DNA from: Azospirillum sp. B510
GTDB lineage: Bacteria > Pseudomonadota > Alphaproteobacteria > Azospirillales > Azospirillaceae
Assembly (NCBI RefSeq): GCF_000010725.1
Contig: NC_013855.1
Span: 248,001 to 312,000, forward strand
Length of the DNA stretch: 64,000 nt
Reading direction: 5' to 3'
Every line of letters starts with the position of its first letter. The first letter of the stretch is position 1. The notes below the pieces were generated by a model. The model was not told where the DNA came from. It made no database searches and saw only the letters and a program-made list of their open reading frames with translations. The position numbers were made by a program, and so were the translations under genes. Shown one piece after another: positions 16,339 through 25,134 of this stretch.

Positions 16339-17472
16339 ATGCACCTGACCGAAGAACAGACCATGGTCCGCGACATGGCCCGCGCCTTCGCGCAGGACCG
16401 GCTCGCCCCTTCTGCCGCCTGGCGCGACCGCAGCGGCGCCTTCCCCAAGGCCGAGCTTGCCGAGATGGGCGAGCTCGGCCTGATGGGCATGCTGGTGCCG
16501 GAGGAATTCGGCGGTGCGGCCACCGACCATGTCGCCTACGCGCTCGCCATCGAGGAGATCGCCGCCGGTGACGGTGCGGTCTCCACCATCATGAGCGTCC
16601 ACAACTCGGTCGGCTGCATGCCGATCCTGAAGTTCGGGACGGACGCCCAGAAGGACCGTTTCCTGAAGCCGATGGCGCGCGGCGAAATGCTGGGCGCCTT
16701 CTGCCTGACCGAACCGCAGGCCGGATCCGACGCCTCGGCGATCAGGACCCGCGCCCGCCGGGATGGCGACCACTGGGTTCTGGACGGCACCAAGCAGTTC
16801 ATCACCTCGGGCTCGCAGGCGGACGTCGCCATCGTCTTCGCGGTGACCGACCCGGCCGCCGGCAAGAAGGGGCTCAGCGCCTTCATCGTGCCGACCGACA
16901 CGCCGGGCTACCAGGTGGCGCGGACCGAGGAGAAGCTGGGCCAGCACTGTTCCGACACCTGCCAGATCCTCTTCGAGGACTGCCGGGTTCCCGGCGACCT
17001 GATGCTCGGGGCCGAAGGGGCGGGCTACAAGGTGGCGCTGGCGAATCTGGAAGGCGGACGCATCGGCATCGCCTCGCAGGCGGTCGGCATGGCGCGCGCC
17101 GCGCTGGACCACGCCGTCCGCTACGCCCAGGAGCGCCAGAGCATGGGCGTGCCGATCATCCAGCATCAGGCCGTCGCCTTCCGTCTCGCCGACATGGCCA
17201 CAAAGGTGGAAGCCGCCCGCCAACTGGTGCTCCATGCCGCGAGCCTGCGCGATGCCGGGGTGCCCTGCATGAAGGAGGCGGCGATGGCCAAGCTGTTCGC
17301 GTCCGAGATGGCGGAGAAGGTCTGTTCCGACGCCATCCAGATCCATGGCGGCTACGGCTATCTCAACGACTTCCCGGTCGAGCGCATCTATCGCGACGTC
17401 CGGGTCTGCCAGATCTACGAGGGCACCAGCGACATCCAGCGGCTCGTCATCAGCCGCGCTCTTGTCCGGTAA
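16339..17472 (+). CDS. Acyl-CoA dehydrogenase (short/branched-chain type)
   Basis: This 377-residue acyl-CoA dehydrogenase has the catalytic glutamate in the canonical C-terminal position (Y-E-G-T-S-D-I-Q-R, Glu361), unlike the neighbouring isovaleryl-CoA enzyme. Other signatures are [18 protein letters not shown] and [15 protein letters not shown]. It most resembles short-chain and 2-methyl-branched-chain dehydrogenases. In this operon it probably oxidises isobutyryl-CoA or 2-methylbutyryl-CoA from valine and isoleucine, or butyryl-CoA. An AGGGAGGAG ribosome-binding site precedes the ATG. Confidence 0.9.
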   Translation: MHLTEEQTMVRDMARAFAQDRLAPSAAWRDRSGAFPKAELAEMGELGLMGMLVPEEFGGAATDHVAYALAIEEIAAGDGAVSTIMSVHNSVGCMPILKFGTDAQKDRFLKPMARGEMLGAFCLTEPQAGSDASAIRTRARRDGDHWVLDGTKQFITSGSQADVAIVFAVTDPAAGKKGLSAFIVPTDTPGYQVARTEEKLGQHCSDTCQILFEDCRVPGDLMLGAEGAGYKVALANLEGGRIGIASQAVGMARAALDHAVRYAQERQSMGVPIIQHQAVAFRLADMATKVEAARQLVLHAASLRDAGVPCMKEAAMAKLFASEMAEKVCSDAIQIHGGYGYLNDFPVERIYRDVRVCQIYEGTSDIQRLVISRALVR

Positions 17473-17517
17473 TCAAGACCGCCAAAACCAAAATCGCCAA
17501 ACCGGGAGGAAGACGGC

Positions 17518-19125
17518 ATGACCGTCCTGAAGAGCGCCCTCAACGCGCGCTCCGCCGAGTTCCAGGCCAACGCCGACGCCATGCGGGCCCTGGTCGACGA
17601 TCTGCGCCGGAAGGTCGCCGCCATCCAGCAGGGCGGCGGGGCGAAGGCGCGCGACAAGCATCTCGCCCGTGGCAAGCTGCTGCCGCGCGAGCGCATCCGC
17701 CAACTGCTCGATGTCGGCTCGCCCTTCCTGGAGCTGTCGCAACTGGCCGCCGACGGCGTCTATGCAGAGGACATCCCGTCGGCCGGCATCATCGCCGGTA
17801 TCGGAAGCGTCGCCGGGCAGGAGTGCATGATCGTCGCCAACGACGCGACGGTGAAGGGCGGCACCTATTACCCGCTGACGGTCAAGAAGCATCTGCGGGC
17901 GCAGGAGATCGCGCAAGCGAACAATCTGCCCTGCATCTATCTGGTCGACAGCGGCGGCGCCAACCTGCCGAACCAGGATGAGGTCTTTCCCGACCGCGAT
18001 CATTTCGGCCGCATCTTCTACAACCAGGCCACCATGTCGGCCGAGGGCATTCCCCAGATCGCCGTGGTGATGGGAAGCTGCACCGCCGGCGGCGCCTATG
18101 TCCCGGCGATGTCGGACGAGGCGATCATCGTCCGCAACCAGGGCACCATCTTCCTCGGCGGCCCGCCGCTGGTGAAGGCGGCGACCGGCGAGGTGGTGTC
18201 GGCCGAGGATCTCGGCGGTGCCGACGTTCATTCCCGCACCTCGGGCGTCACCGACCATTACGCGATGAACGACGCCCATGCGCTGGCGCTGGCGCGCCGG
18301 GTGGTGTCGAACCTGAACCGCGCCAAGCACATCGACCTCGACCTGCGCGAGCCGGAGGAGCCGGCCTTCGATCCGCGCGAGCTGTATGGCGTCATCCCCA
18401 GCGACGCCCGCAAGCCCTTCGACGTGCGCGAGGTGATCGCGCGGGTGGTCGACGGCTCGCGCTTCGACGAGTTCAAGCCGCTCTACGGCACGACGCTGGT
18501 GACCGGCTTCGCCCACATCTTCGGCTATCCCGTCGGCATCATCGCCAACAACGGCATCCTGTTCAGCGAATCGGCCCTGAAGGGCGCCCATTTCGTCGAG
18601 CTGTGCTGCCAGCGCCGCATCCCGCTGGTGTTCCTCCAGAACGTCACCGGCTTCATGGTCGGCCGGAAATACGAGGCCGGCGGCATCGCCAAGGACGGCG
18701 CCAAGCTGGTCACCGCGGTCGCCTGCGCCAAGGTGCCGAAATTCACCGTCATCATCGGCGGCAGCTATGGCGCCGGCAATTACGGCATGTGCGGACGTGC
18801 CTACAGCCCGCGCTTCCTGTGGATGTGGCCGAACGCCCGCATCTCGGTCATGGGCGGCGAGCAGGCGGCCGGCGTGCTGGCCCAGGTCAAGCGCGACGCC
18901 ATGGAGGCCCAGGGCAAGCCCTGGTCGGCCGAGGAGGAGGAGGCGTTGAAGGCCCCCATCCGCGCCCAGTTCGAGCGCGAGAGCCACGCCTATTACGCCA
19001 GCGCCCGGCTGTGGGACGACGGAATCATCGACCCGGCCGACACCCGCATGGTGCTGGGCCTCGGCCTGTCGGCCTCGCTGAACGCGCCGGTGCCGAAGAC
19101 GCCCTTCGGCGTCTTCCGGATGTGA
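17518..19125 (+). CDS. liuB: Methylcrotonoyl-CoA carboxylase, beta (carboxyltransferase) subunit
   Basis: The 535-residue carboxyltransferase subunit has the length and order of the family: an N-terminal helical region, then the two crotonase-like halves containing [52 protein letters not shown] and [13 protein letters not shown]. It moves the carboxyl group from carboxybiotin on the LiuD subunit to 3-methylcrotonyl-CoA, giving 3-methylglutaconyl-CoA. GGAGGAAG precedes the ATG. It is separated from its partner subunit gene by the hydratase gene, the usual liuB-liuC-liuD order. Confidence 0.96.
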   Translation: MTVLKSALNARSAEFQANADAMRALVDDLRRKVAAIQQGGGAKARDKHLARGKLLPRERIRQLLDVGSPFLELSQLAADGVYAEDIPSAGIIAGIGSVAGQECMIVANDATVKGGTYYPLTVKKHLRAQEIAQANNLPCIYLVDSGGANLPNQDEVFPDRDHFGRIFYNQATMSAEGIPQIAVVMGSCTAGGAYVPAMSDEAIIVRNQGTIFLGGPPLVKAATGEVVSAEDLGGADVHSRTSGVTDHYAMNDAHALALARRVVSNLNRAKHIDLDLREPEEPAFDPRELYGVIPSDARKPFDVREVIARVVDGSRFDEFKPLYGTTLVTGFAHIFGYPVGIIANNGILFSESALKGAHFVELCCQRRIPLVFLQNVTGFMVGRKYEAGGIAKDGAKLVTAVACAKVPKFTVIIGGSYGAGNYGMCGRAYSPRFLWMWPNARISVMGGEQAAGVLAQVKRDAMEAQGKPWSAEEEEALKAPIRAQFERESHAYYASARLWDDGIIDPADTRMVLGLGLSASLNAPVPKTPFGVFRM

Positions 19126-19136
19126 GGGGGGCGAGC

Positions 19137-19919
19137 ATGAGCGACATCTTGATCGACATCGCCGACACCGGCGTCGCCACCGTCACCATGAACCGCGGCG
19201 ACGTGCACAACGCCTTCAACGAACAGGTCATCGCCGACCTGACATCCGCCTTCCGCCGGCTGGGCGAGGATCCGGCGGTGCGCGTCGTTCTGTTGCGTGG
19301 GGTGGGCAAGAGCTTTTCGGCCGGGGCGGATCTGTCCTGGATGAAGAGGATGGCCGGCTATTCCCACGCGGAGAATCTGGCCGACGCCCTGGGCCTCGCC
19401 ACCATGCTGCGCACGCTGGACGAATGCCCGAAGCCGACGGTCGCCGTGGTGCAGGGTCCGGCCTTCGGCGGCGGCGTCGGGCTGGTGTCGGCCTGCGACA
19501 TCGCCATCGGCGTCGAGACCGCGACCTTCGCCCTGTCGGAGGTGCGGCTGGGCATCATCCCCGCCGCCATCAGCCCCTATGTCATCGCCGCCATCGGCGA
19601 GCGCGCCTGCCGCCGCTATTTCCTGACCGGCGAGCGCTTCGGCGCGGCGGAGGCCCACCGCATCGGCCTGCTGCATGAGCTGACCAATGCCGGCGGGCTG
19701 GAGGAGGCGGTGGCGAGGACGGTGAGGACCCTGATGGACAGCGCCCCCACGGCGGTCACCGCCGCCAAGGAGCTGATCCGCGCCGTCGCCCGCCGGCCGC
19801 TGACCGAAGAGGTGATGCGCGACACGGCGGAGCGCATCGCCCGCCAGCGCGCCAGCGCCGAAGGCAAGGAGGGTGTCGGCGCCTTCCTCGACAAACGCAC
19901 CCCGTCCTGGCGGAGCTGA
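19137..19919 (+). CDS. liuC: Methylglutaconyl-CoA hydratase (enoyl-CoA hydratase family)
   Basis: The 260-residue crotonase-fold enzyme has the oxyanion-hole segments S-F-S-A-G-A-D-L and F-G-G-G-V-G-L-V-S-A-C-D-I-A, and F-A-L-S-E-V-R-L-G-I-I-P-A, which carries the catalytic Glu of hydratases. Its place between the two methylcrotonyl-CoA carboxylase subunits identifies it as the hydratase converting 3-methylglutaconyl-CoA to 3-hydroxy-3-methylglutaryl-CoA. The start at 19137 follows GAGGGGGGCG, 11 nt after the liuB stop, and the stop is 4 nt before liuD. Confidence 0.93.
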   Translation: MSDILIDIADTGVATVTMNRGDVHNAFNEQVIADLTSAFRRLGEDPAVRVVLLRGVGKSFSAGADLSWMKRMAGYSHAENLADALGLATMLRTLDECPKPTVAVVQGPAFGGGVGLVSACDIAIGVETATFALSEVRLGIIPAAISPYVIAAIGERACRRYFLTGERFGAAEAHRIGLLHELTNAGGLEEAVARTVRTLMDSAPTAVTAAKELIRAVARRPLTEEVMRDTAERIARQRASAEGKEGVGAFLDKRTPSWRS

Positions 19920-19923
19920 ACCG

Positions 19924-21942
19924 ATGCCCCAAATGGCCATGTTCGACAAGATCCTGATCGCCAACCGCGGCGAAATCGCCTGCCGGGTCATCCGCACCGC
20001 CCGCCGCCTGGGCATCAGGACCGTCGCCGTCCATTCCGACGCCGACGCGCACGCCATGCATGTCCAGATGGCCGACGAGGCCGTCCGCATCGGCCCGGCC
20101 CCGGTCGGCGAAAGCTATCTGCGCGGCGACGTCATCCTCGACGTGGCGAAGCGCACCGGTGCCCAGGCCATCCATCCCGGCTACGGCTTCCTGTCGGAGA
20201 ATGCCGGCTTCGCGGCGGCCTGCGCGGAGGCTGATGTCATTTTCATCGGCCCGCCGATCGAGGCGATCCGCGTCATGGGCTCCAAGGCCGAATCCAAGCG
20301 GCTGATGGCGAACGCCGACGTGCCGCTGGTGCCGGGCTATCACGGCACCGACCAGGACTTCGCCACCCTGTCGGCGGCGGCCGGGCGCATCGGCTATCCG
20401 GTGCTGGTCAAGGCGTCGGCCGGCGGCGGCGGCAAGGGCATGCGCGTGGTGCGCGCCGCGTCCGAACTGGCCGACGCGGTGGCCGGCGCCCAGCGCGAGG
20501 CCAAGGCCGCCTTCGGCGACGACAGCCTGCTGCTGGAGAAATATCTCGGCCGGCCGCGCCATGTCGAAATCCAGGTCTTCTGCGACGGCCACGGCAACGG
20601 CGTCTATCTGTTCGAGCGCGACTGCTCGGTCCAGCGCCGCCACCAGAAGGTGATCGAGGAGGCGCCGGCCCCGAACCTGCCCGACGACCTCCGCCGCCGC
20701 ATGGGCGAGGCGGCGGTGGCCGCCGCCAAGGCGGTGAACTATGTCGGCGCCGGCACCGTCGAGTTCCTCTATGAGGATGGCGGCTTCTACTTCATCGAGA
20801 TGAACACCCGCCTACAGGTCGAGCATCCGGTGACGGAGAAGATCACCGGCCTCGATCTGGTCGAATGGCAATTGCGGGTGGCCGCCGGGGCGGAGCTGCC
20901 GCTGCGTCAGGACCAGCTGACGCGCAAGGGTCATGCCTTCGAGGCGCGGCTGTACGCGGAAGATCCGCAGCGCGATTTCCTGCCCGCCATCGGCAAGCTG
21001 GTCCGCCTCAGTCCGCCGGTGGAGAACGATCATGTCCGCGTCGATACCGGCGTGCGCCAGGGCGATTCGGTGACGATGCATTACGACCCGATGATCGCCA
21101 AGCTGATCGTCTGGGACGAGGACCGCGACAGCGCGCTGCGCCGTCTGCGGGTGGCGCTGGCCGACTATGAGGTGGTCGGTGTCACCACCAATGTCGGCTT
21201 CCTCGGCGCCATCGCCGGCCATCCCGCCTTCAAGGCGGTGGAGATCGATACCGGTTTCATCGAGCGTCACCGCGCCGACCTGCTGCCGCCGCCGGCCCCG
21301 GTGGCCGACAAGGCGCTGGCCGCGGCATCCCTGTCGGTGCTGCTGACGCGCCGGGAGGAGGCCCAGGCCGCCCTGCGCGCCCGGTCGGATCGGTATTCGC
21401 CCTGGCTGCTCGCCAATGGCTGGCGGCTGAACGAGGAGAACCATTACGATTTGCGCCTGATGGACGGCGATGCCGCGCGCGAGGTGACGCTCCATTTCCG
21501 GGCGGATGGCTACGAGGTCGTGGTGGATGGCGGCAAGCCGATGCCGGTCACCGGGGTCAGCCTCGCCGACGGGCTGCTGACCGCCACGCTGGACGGCATG
21601 CGCACCCGCGCGACGGTGGTGCGGCAGGGGCTCGACATCACCGTGCTGATCGACGGCGCGGTCTCCCGGCTGACGCTGGACGACCCCAGTGCCCGCGCGG
21701 CGGAGCAGGAGGGCGGCTCCGGCCGCCTGACCGCCCCGATGCCGGGCACCGTGGTCCGCGTTCTGGTCGAGCCGGGCCAGAATGTGGAGGCCGGCGCGCC
21801 GCTGATGTTGCTGGAAGCCATGAAGATGGAGCACACCATCAAGGCCCCGGCCGCCGGCACGGTCAGCGCGGTGAATTTCGCGGCGGGTGATCAGGTGTCG
21901 GAAGGTGTCGATCTGCTGGTTCTCGACATCGCGGAGGGCTGA
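19924..21942 (+). CDS. liuD: Methylcrotonoyl-CoA carboxylase, alpha (biotin carboxylase + BCCP) subunit
   Basis: The 672-residue alpha subunit has three parts. The N-terminal biotin carboxylase domain (about 1-450) has I-A-N-R-G-E-I-A-C-R, the Gly-rich ATP loop A-S-A-G-G-G-G-K-G-M, and E-M-N-T-R-L-Q-V-E-H. A BT linker domain mediates contact with the beta subunit. The C-terminal biotinyl domain has its biotin attachment lysine at about 634 (L-L-E-A-M-K-M-E-H). The start at 19924 is taken because it directly follows the hydratase stop; an in-frame ATG at 19933 is an alternative. It carboxylates biotin with ATP and bicarbonate for LiuB. Confidence 0.95.
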   Translation: MPQMAMFDKILIANRGEIACRVIRTARRLGIRTVAVHSDADAHAMHVQMADEAVRIGPAPVGESYLRGDVILDVAKRTGAQAIHPGYGFLSENAGFAAACAEADVIFIGPPIEAIRVMGSKAESKRLMANADVPLVPGYHGTDQDFATLSAAAGRIGYPVLVKASAGGGGKGMRVVRAASELADAVAGAQREAKAAFGDDSLLLEKYLGRPRHVEIQVFCDGHGNGVYLFERDCSVQRRHQKVIEEAPAPNLPDDLRRRMGEAAVAAAKAVNYVGAGTVEFLYEDGGFYFIEMNTRLQVEHPVTEKITGLDLVEWQLRVAAGAELPLRQDQLTRKGHAFEARLYAEDPQRDFLPAIGKLVRLSPPVENDHVRVDTGVRQGDSVTMHYDPMIAKLIVWDEDRDSALRRLRVALADYEVVGVTTNVGFLGAIAGHPAFKAVEIDTGFIERHRADLLPPPAPVADKALAAASLSVLLTRREEAQAALRARSDRYSPWLLANGWRLNEENHYDLRLMDGDAAREVTLHFRADGYEVVVDGGKPMPVTGVSLADGLLTATLDGMRTRATVVRQGLDITVLIDGAVSRLTLDDPSARAAEQEGGSGRLTAPMPGTVVRVLVEPGQNVEAGAPLMLLEAMKMEHTIKAPAAGTVSAVNFAAGDQVSEGVDLLVLDIAEG

Positions 21943-21945
21943 CCG

Positions 21946-22845
21946 ATGCTGCTGCCGAAATTCGTCCGCATGGTGGAGGTCGGCCCGCGCGACGGTCTCC
22001 AGAACGAGACATCGATGGTGCCGACGGCGGTGAAGGTGGAACTGGTCGACCGCCTGTCCGACACCGGGTTGAGCGTGATCGAGGCGGCCAGCTTTGTCTC
22101 GCCCAAATGGGTGCCGCGGATGGGCGACAGCGCGGAGGTGCTGGCCGGCATCGCCCGCAAGCCGGGCGTCCGTTATGCCGCCCTCACCCCCAACCTGAAG
22201 GGGCTGGAGGATGCCTTTGCGGCCAGGGCCGACGAGGTGGCGGTGTTCGGTGCCGCTTCGGAAAGCTTCAGCCAAAAGAACATCAACTGCTCGATCGCCG
22301 AGAGCCTGGACCGTTTCGCTCCCGTGATGGAGCGGGCCAAGGCGGCGGGCGTGCCGGTGCGTGGATATGTGAGCTGCGTGCTCGGCTGCCCCTATGAGGG
22401 GGAGATCGCGCCGCAAGCGGTGGCCGAGGTGGCGGAGCGACTGTTCGCCATGGGCTGCTACGAGATCTCGCTCGGCGACACCATCGGCACCGGCACGCCG
22501 ACCAAGGCGCAAGCGATGATCGCCGCGGTGGCGGAGCGGGTGCCGGTGGAGAAGGTCGCGGTCCATTTCCACGACACCTACGGGCAGGCGCTGGCCAACA
22601 TCCTGGCCGCCCTGCACATGGGGGTGGCGGTGATCGACAGCTCGGTCGCCGGGCTCGGCGGCTGCCCCTATGCCAAGGGCGCCAGTGGCAACGTGGCGAG
22701 CGAGGATGTGCTTTACATGCTGGACGGCCTGGGTATCGAGACAGGGGTGGATCTGGACAGGCTGATCGCGGCCGGCGCGTTCATCAGCGACGCCATCGAC
22801 CGCCCCACCGCATCGAAGGTGGGCCGCGCTCGTGGTTGTGCGTGA
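21946..22845 (+). CDS. liuE: Hydroxymethylglutaryl-CoA lyase
   Basis: The 299-residue TIM-barrel lyase splits HMG-CoA into acetoacetate and acetyl-CoA, the last step of leucine breakdown. Family motifs are [10 protein letters not shown] near the N-terminus, [11 protein letters not shown], the metal ligands H-F-H-D-T-Y-G-Q, and the active-site cysteine loop [14 protein letters not shown] (Cys240). The gene starts 3 nt after the liuD stop and is the last of the operon; no terminator lies immediately downstream. An acetoacetyl-CoA synthetase or CoA-transferase must act from elsewhere to use the acetoacetate. Confidence 0.95.
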   Translation: MLLPKFVRMVEVGPRDGLQNETSMVPTAVKVELVDRLSDTGLSVIEAASFVSPKWVPRMGDSAEVLAGIARKPGVRYAALTPNLKGLEDAFAARADEVAVFGAASESFSQKNINCSIAESLDRFAPVMERAKAAGVPVRGYVSCVLGCPYEGEIAPQAVAEVAERLFAMGCYEISLGDTIGTGTPTKAQAMIAAVAERVPVEKVAVHFHDTYGQALANILAALHMGVAVIDSSVAGLGGCPYAKGASGNVASEDVLYMLDGLGIETGVDLDRLIAAGAFISDAIDRPTASKVGRARGCA

Positions 22846-22903
22846 GGGACGCTTCCACCTCTTGGCCAAATACAACGATCAACGGATTATGCGCCCCGCG
22901 AAC

Positions 22904-22932
22904 TTGACGTTTCAGGCCAATCGGCGCATTAT
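22904..22932 (+). promoter_or_regulatory. Sigma-70-like promoter, orphan
   Basis: TTGACG, a 17-nt spacer and CATTAT form a plausible -35/-10 pair (five of six and four of six consensus positions). It lies 58 nt past the liuE stop, where no protein-coding gene follows for over 600 nt. Predicted transcription start is about 22939. Confidence 0.45.
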
Positions 22933-22938
22933 TTCCCT

Positions 22939-23132
22939 CGTGACGAATGGTGCCGACAACGCAGCGTTCCCACAACGCCGACCGGCCTTTCGAGCCGGCC
23001 GGAATCACGGCTGGAGTTCCAGCGGCAACGACCCACGGCCGCTTGCAGAGTGTGCCGTCACATGACCTGTTGCCCGTCCGGCTGAACGGCGGCGGAGCCA
23101 TACCCGGGTGGCTCCGCCGCCGATTGTTTTTT
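22939..23132 (+). ncRNA. Candidate small RNA (about 190 nt)
   Basis: The segment is bounded by a sigma-70-like promoter (22904-22932) and a very strong intrinsic terminator (23088-23132), with no convincing reading frame between. It contains further potential hairpins, for example CCGGC-CTTTCGA-GCCGG at 22982-22998 and GCTGG-AGTT-CCAGC near 23010. It was not matched to 6S, RNase P, SRP or tmRNA by eye. Alternatively it is the 3' untranslated region of the liu operon carrying an internal promoter. RNA evidence would be needed to choose. Confidence 0.4.
23088..23132 (+). terminator. Strong intrinsic terminator
   Basis: A perfect 13-bp GC-rich stem (23088-23100 pairing with 23109-23121), an 8-nt loop and, after GATTG, a run of six T residues (23127-23132). 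It ends either the liu operon transcript or the candidate small RNA. Confidence 0.85.
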
Positions 23133-23152
23133 GGGGCCGCCGATTGTTTTTT
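23116..23152 (+). repeat. Tandem duplication of terminator 3' tail
   Basis: The 17-nt segment GCCGCCGATTGTTTTTT, which is the descending stem end plus T-tract of the terminator, occurs twice (23116-23132 and 23136-23152), 20 nt apart. The second copy gives a second T-tract, possibly a fail-safe terminator tail. Confidence 0.7.
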
Positions 23153-23561
23153 CGGCGATCGCCATGGTTCGGGCACCCGCCATCCTCTTGTCCCAACCAG
23201 GCCATCTTTCCGCCTTATTTCCATCCCGTTCTGTCGCGCTGCGCCCATCACCCCGCCAGCGGTCGGCTCGCAATGGATTTGGCTGAATTTCATACCACTT
23301 TTGAGCAAACAACCTTGGGATTATCGGCGCAGTCGCTCGATAATCAAACGAAACTGCCAAAAATATTTATGAGATTTCGCAAAATGGGGGTAAGGGTTGT
23401 GGCTTTAACGCAACATTAACCAGACTGGATTGAGTTTAGGAGCATCAGATGCGGCCAACTCCAACCGGAACGCGAAGTTGACTTCGAGCCTAGATGGAAT
23501 TGGGTCGCCACGTGTTGATGCCGTTATGCCCGTTTCCCTTGGATTTGAAAGGCCCGCCCCC
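23153..23561. other. Intergenic region upstream of the lipoprotein gene
   Basis: These 409 nt hold no convincing gene. The part from about 23280 to 23450 is markedly richer in A and T than its surroundings, with A/T runs such as the segment around 23355-23380. It probably carries the promoter for the lipoprotein and two-component genes. No specific operator was recognised. Confidence 0.4.
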
Positions 23562-24293
23562 ATGACCGTGCCGGCAGTCCTCCGCGATGTGGCGCAGTTC
23601 GGCGCCTACGCCGCCGGCCTGGGCCGACATGCGAGCCTGCTGGTCGCGGTCCTGCTGCTGGCCGGTTGTCCGGCCAACAGCGTTGGACCCGGCTGGGGAG
23701 GGCCGGACGTGACGGCGGCAAACCCGAACTCCCGAAAGACGACCCCGCCGGTGCCGAAGCCAAAGCCGGTCCGCAAGAGTCCCGACGCCGTGTCGCTGGC
23801 TCCGGCCCTGCCGATGCCACAGCCTGGTCCGCCGGTCACCACCGGCGATCCGGCGGCCACCTCTTCCCCGGCCTCCACCCAGCTGGCGGCCATCGGACCC
23901 GACAGCGCCTTTCCGGCGGCGAACGCCTCGGTTGCGCCGTCCACAGGGCCGTCCATGGGAGGCCTGTCCTTGGGGGGAGCCTCCACCCAACCCGCAACCC
24001 CCAACGCCGACCCCGACAGCCTTGTCGGGCTGGACGAAGTCCAGACTCTCAAACTCCTGGGGTCCCCCGTTGCACGGGAGGAGGCGCATCCCGCCAAGAT
24101 CTGGCGGTATGCCAAGGGTGATTGCACCCTCAAGGTCTTCTTCTTCATGGATATGACCTCGTCCCAGGACTTCCGCGCCCTCTCCTACGACATGAAGAGC
24201 AGCCAAAATGTCCCTGATGCCGACCACCGATGCTTCGCCCAACTCCTCGCTCAAGCTGACACAGGGCGCCATGTCCGCCCCGGGCTTCAGTAA
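23562..24293 (+). CDS. Putative outer-membrane or periplasmic lipoprotein
   Basis: The 243-residue product has a lipoprotein signal peptide: a basic N-region, the hydrophobic stretch SLLVAVLLLAGC and the lipobox L-A-G-C with Cys36 as lipidated residue. A long Pro/Ser/Thr/Ala-rich linker (about 45-170) follows, typical of proteins spanning peptidoglycan. A compact C-terminal domain (D-E-V-Q-T-L-K-L-L-G-S-P, then K-I-W-R-Y) resembles the SmpA/OmlA-like beta-lactamase-inhibitor fold that reads a short DNA-level or protein signal. The ATG at 23562 is chosen because GAAAGG precedes it; 23526 is an in-frame alternative. It lies just upstream of a two-component pair and could be its target or envelope sensor partner, which is inference. 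Confidence 0.65.
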   Translation: MTVPAVLRDVAQFGAYAAGLGRHASLLVAVLLLAGCPANSVGPGWGGPDVTAANPNSRKTTPPVPKPKPVRKSPDAVSLAPALPMPQPGPPVTTGDPAATSSPASTQLAAIGPDSAFPAANASVAPSTGPSMGGLSLGGASTQPATPNADPDSLVGLDEVQTLKLLGSPVAREEAHPAKIWRYAKGDCTLKVFFFMDMTSSQDFRALSYDMKSSQNVPDADHRCFAQLLAQADTGRHVRPGLQ

Positions 24294-24321
24294 GGCTGAG
24301 ACGAACAAGGGAATGTCCGCA

Positions 24322-25134
24322 ATGACCGAACCGACCATTGCCCGCATCGCTCTGGTGGACGACGACGACCTGTTCCGTGAGTCGCTCAGCCTCAACCTCG
24401 GTGACGAAGGGTTCGAGGTCATCACCTTCGACCGCGGTGAACCGGCGCTCGATTTCTTCGCCGAAGGTGGATCGGTCGACATCGTCCTCCTGGACTGGCG
24501 CATGCCCAAGCTGGACGGCATCGACGTTCTGCGCCAGATGCGCGCCCGCGGGATCGCCACGCCGGTCATCTTCCTGACGGTGCTGTCCGACCAGATCTAT
24601 GAGGAGGCGGCGCTTGCCGGTGGCGCGCTGGACTTTGTCGAGAAGTCGCGCAGCCTGTCGATCCTGCTGAAGCGCATGCGCCTGATCCTGGACGGCATCA
24701 AGGGGACGGCGGAGGAGGCCGAGGCCGGCGGCAGCGGCGCCACCCACCGCCTGGGCGAGTTGGAACTGCGCCTGGACAACAGCCGCGCCTTCTGGAAGGG
24801 CAAGCGCATCGACCTGACGCTGACCGAGTTCAACATCGTCAAGCTGATGTCGACGCGCCCGGAGGAGGACGTCTCCTATCGCGAGATTTACGACCTCGTT
24901 CATGGCAAGGGCTTCGTCGCCGGCTATGGCCCGTCGGGCTACCGCGCCAACGTCCGCGCCTTCATCAAGCGCATCCGCCAGAAGTTCCGCTCGGTTGATG
25001 CCGGCTTCGCCTGCATCGAGAATTATCCGGGATTCGGCTATCGCTGGGGCAAGGGGGAGAATGCGGCCAACCAGGGCCGTGACGACGACGGCATGGGTGA
25101 GGATATCCTGATCGATGGCGCTGCTGCCGATTGA
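24322..25134 (+). CDS. ChvI-like response regulator (OmpR family)
   Basis: The 270-residue regulator has an N-terminal receiver (acidic D-D-D-D at 13-16, phospho-acceptor Asp58 in L-L-D-W-R-M-P, switch Thr in F-L-T-V) and a C-terminal OmpR-type winged helix. In the receiver the usual Lys-Pro is Lys-Ser (F-V-E-K-S). The winged helix contains D-L-T-L-T-E-F-N-I-V-K-L, R-E-I-Y-D-L-V and an R-A-N-V-R-A-F-I-K-R-I-R-Q-K-F recognition region. The overall pattern resembles the alphaproteobacterial ChvI/ExoS envelope-stress system. Start 24322 is preferred over 24313 because AAGGGA lies 9 nt upstream. It overlaps the sensor kinase gene by 20 nt. Confidence 0.8.
   Translation: MTEPTIARIALVDDDDLFRESLSLNLGDEGFEVITFDRGEPALDFFAEGGSVDIVLLDWRMPKLDGIDVLRQMRARGIATPVIFLTVLSDQIYEEAALAGGALDFVEKSRSLSILLKRMRLILDGIKGTAEEAEAGGSGATHRLGELELRLDNSRAFWKGKRIDLTLTEFNIVKLMSTRPEEDVSYREIYDLVHGKGFVAGYGPSGYRANVRAFIKRIRQKFRSVDAGFACIENYPGFGYRWGKGENAANQGRDDDGMGEDILIDGAAAD

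Noticed and set aside
22947..23372. Possible 141-codon gene after the liu operon
   Set aside because: It runs through the strong terminator stem and both T-tracts, has no ribosome-binding site and has no recognisable product.
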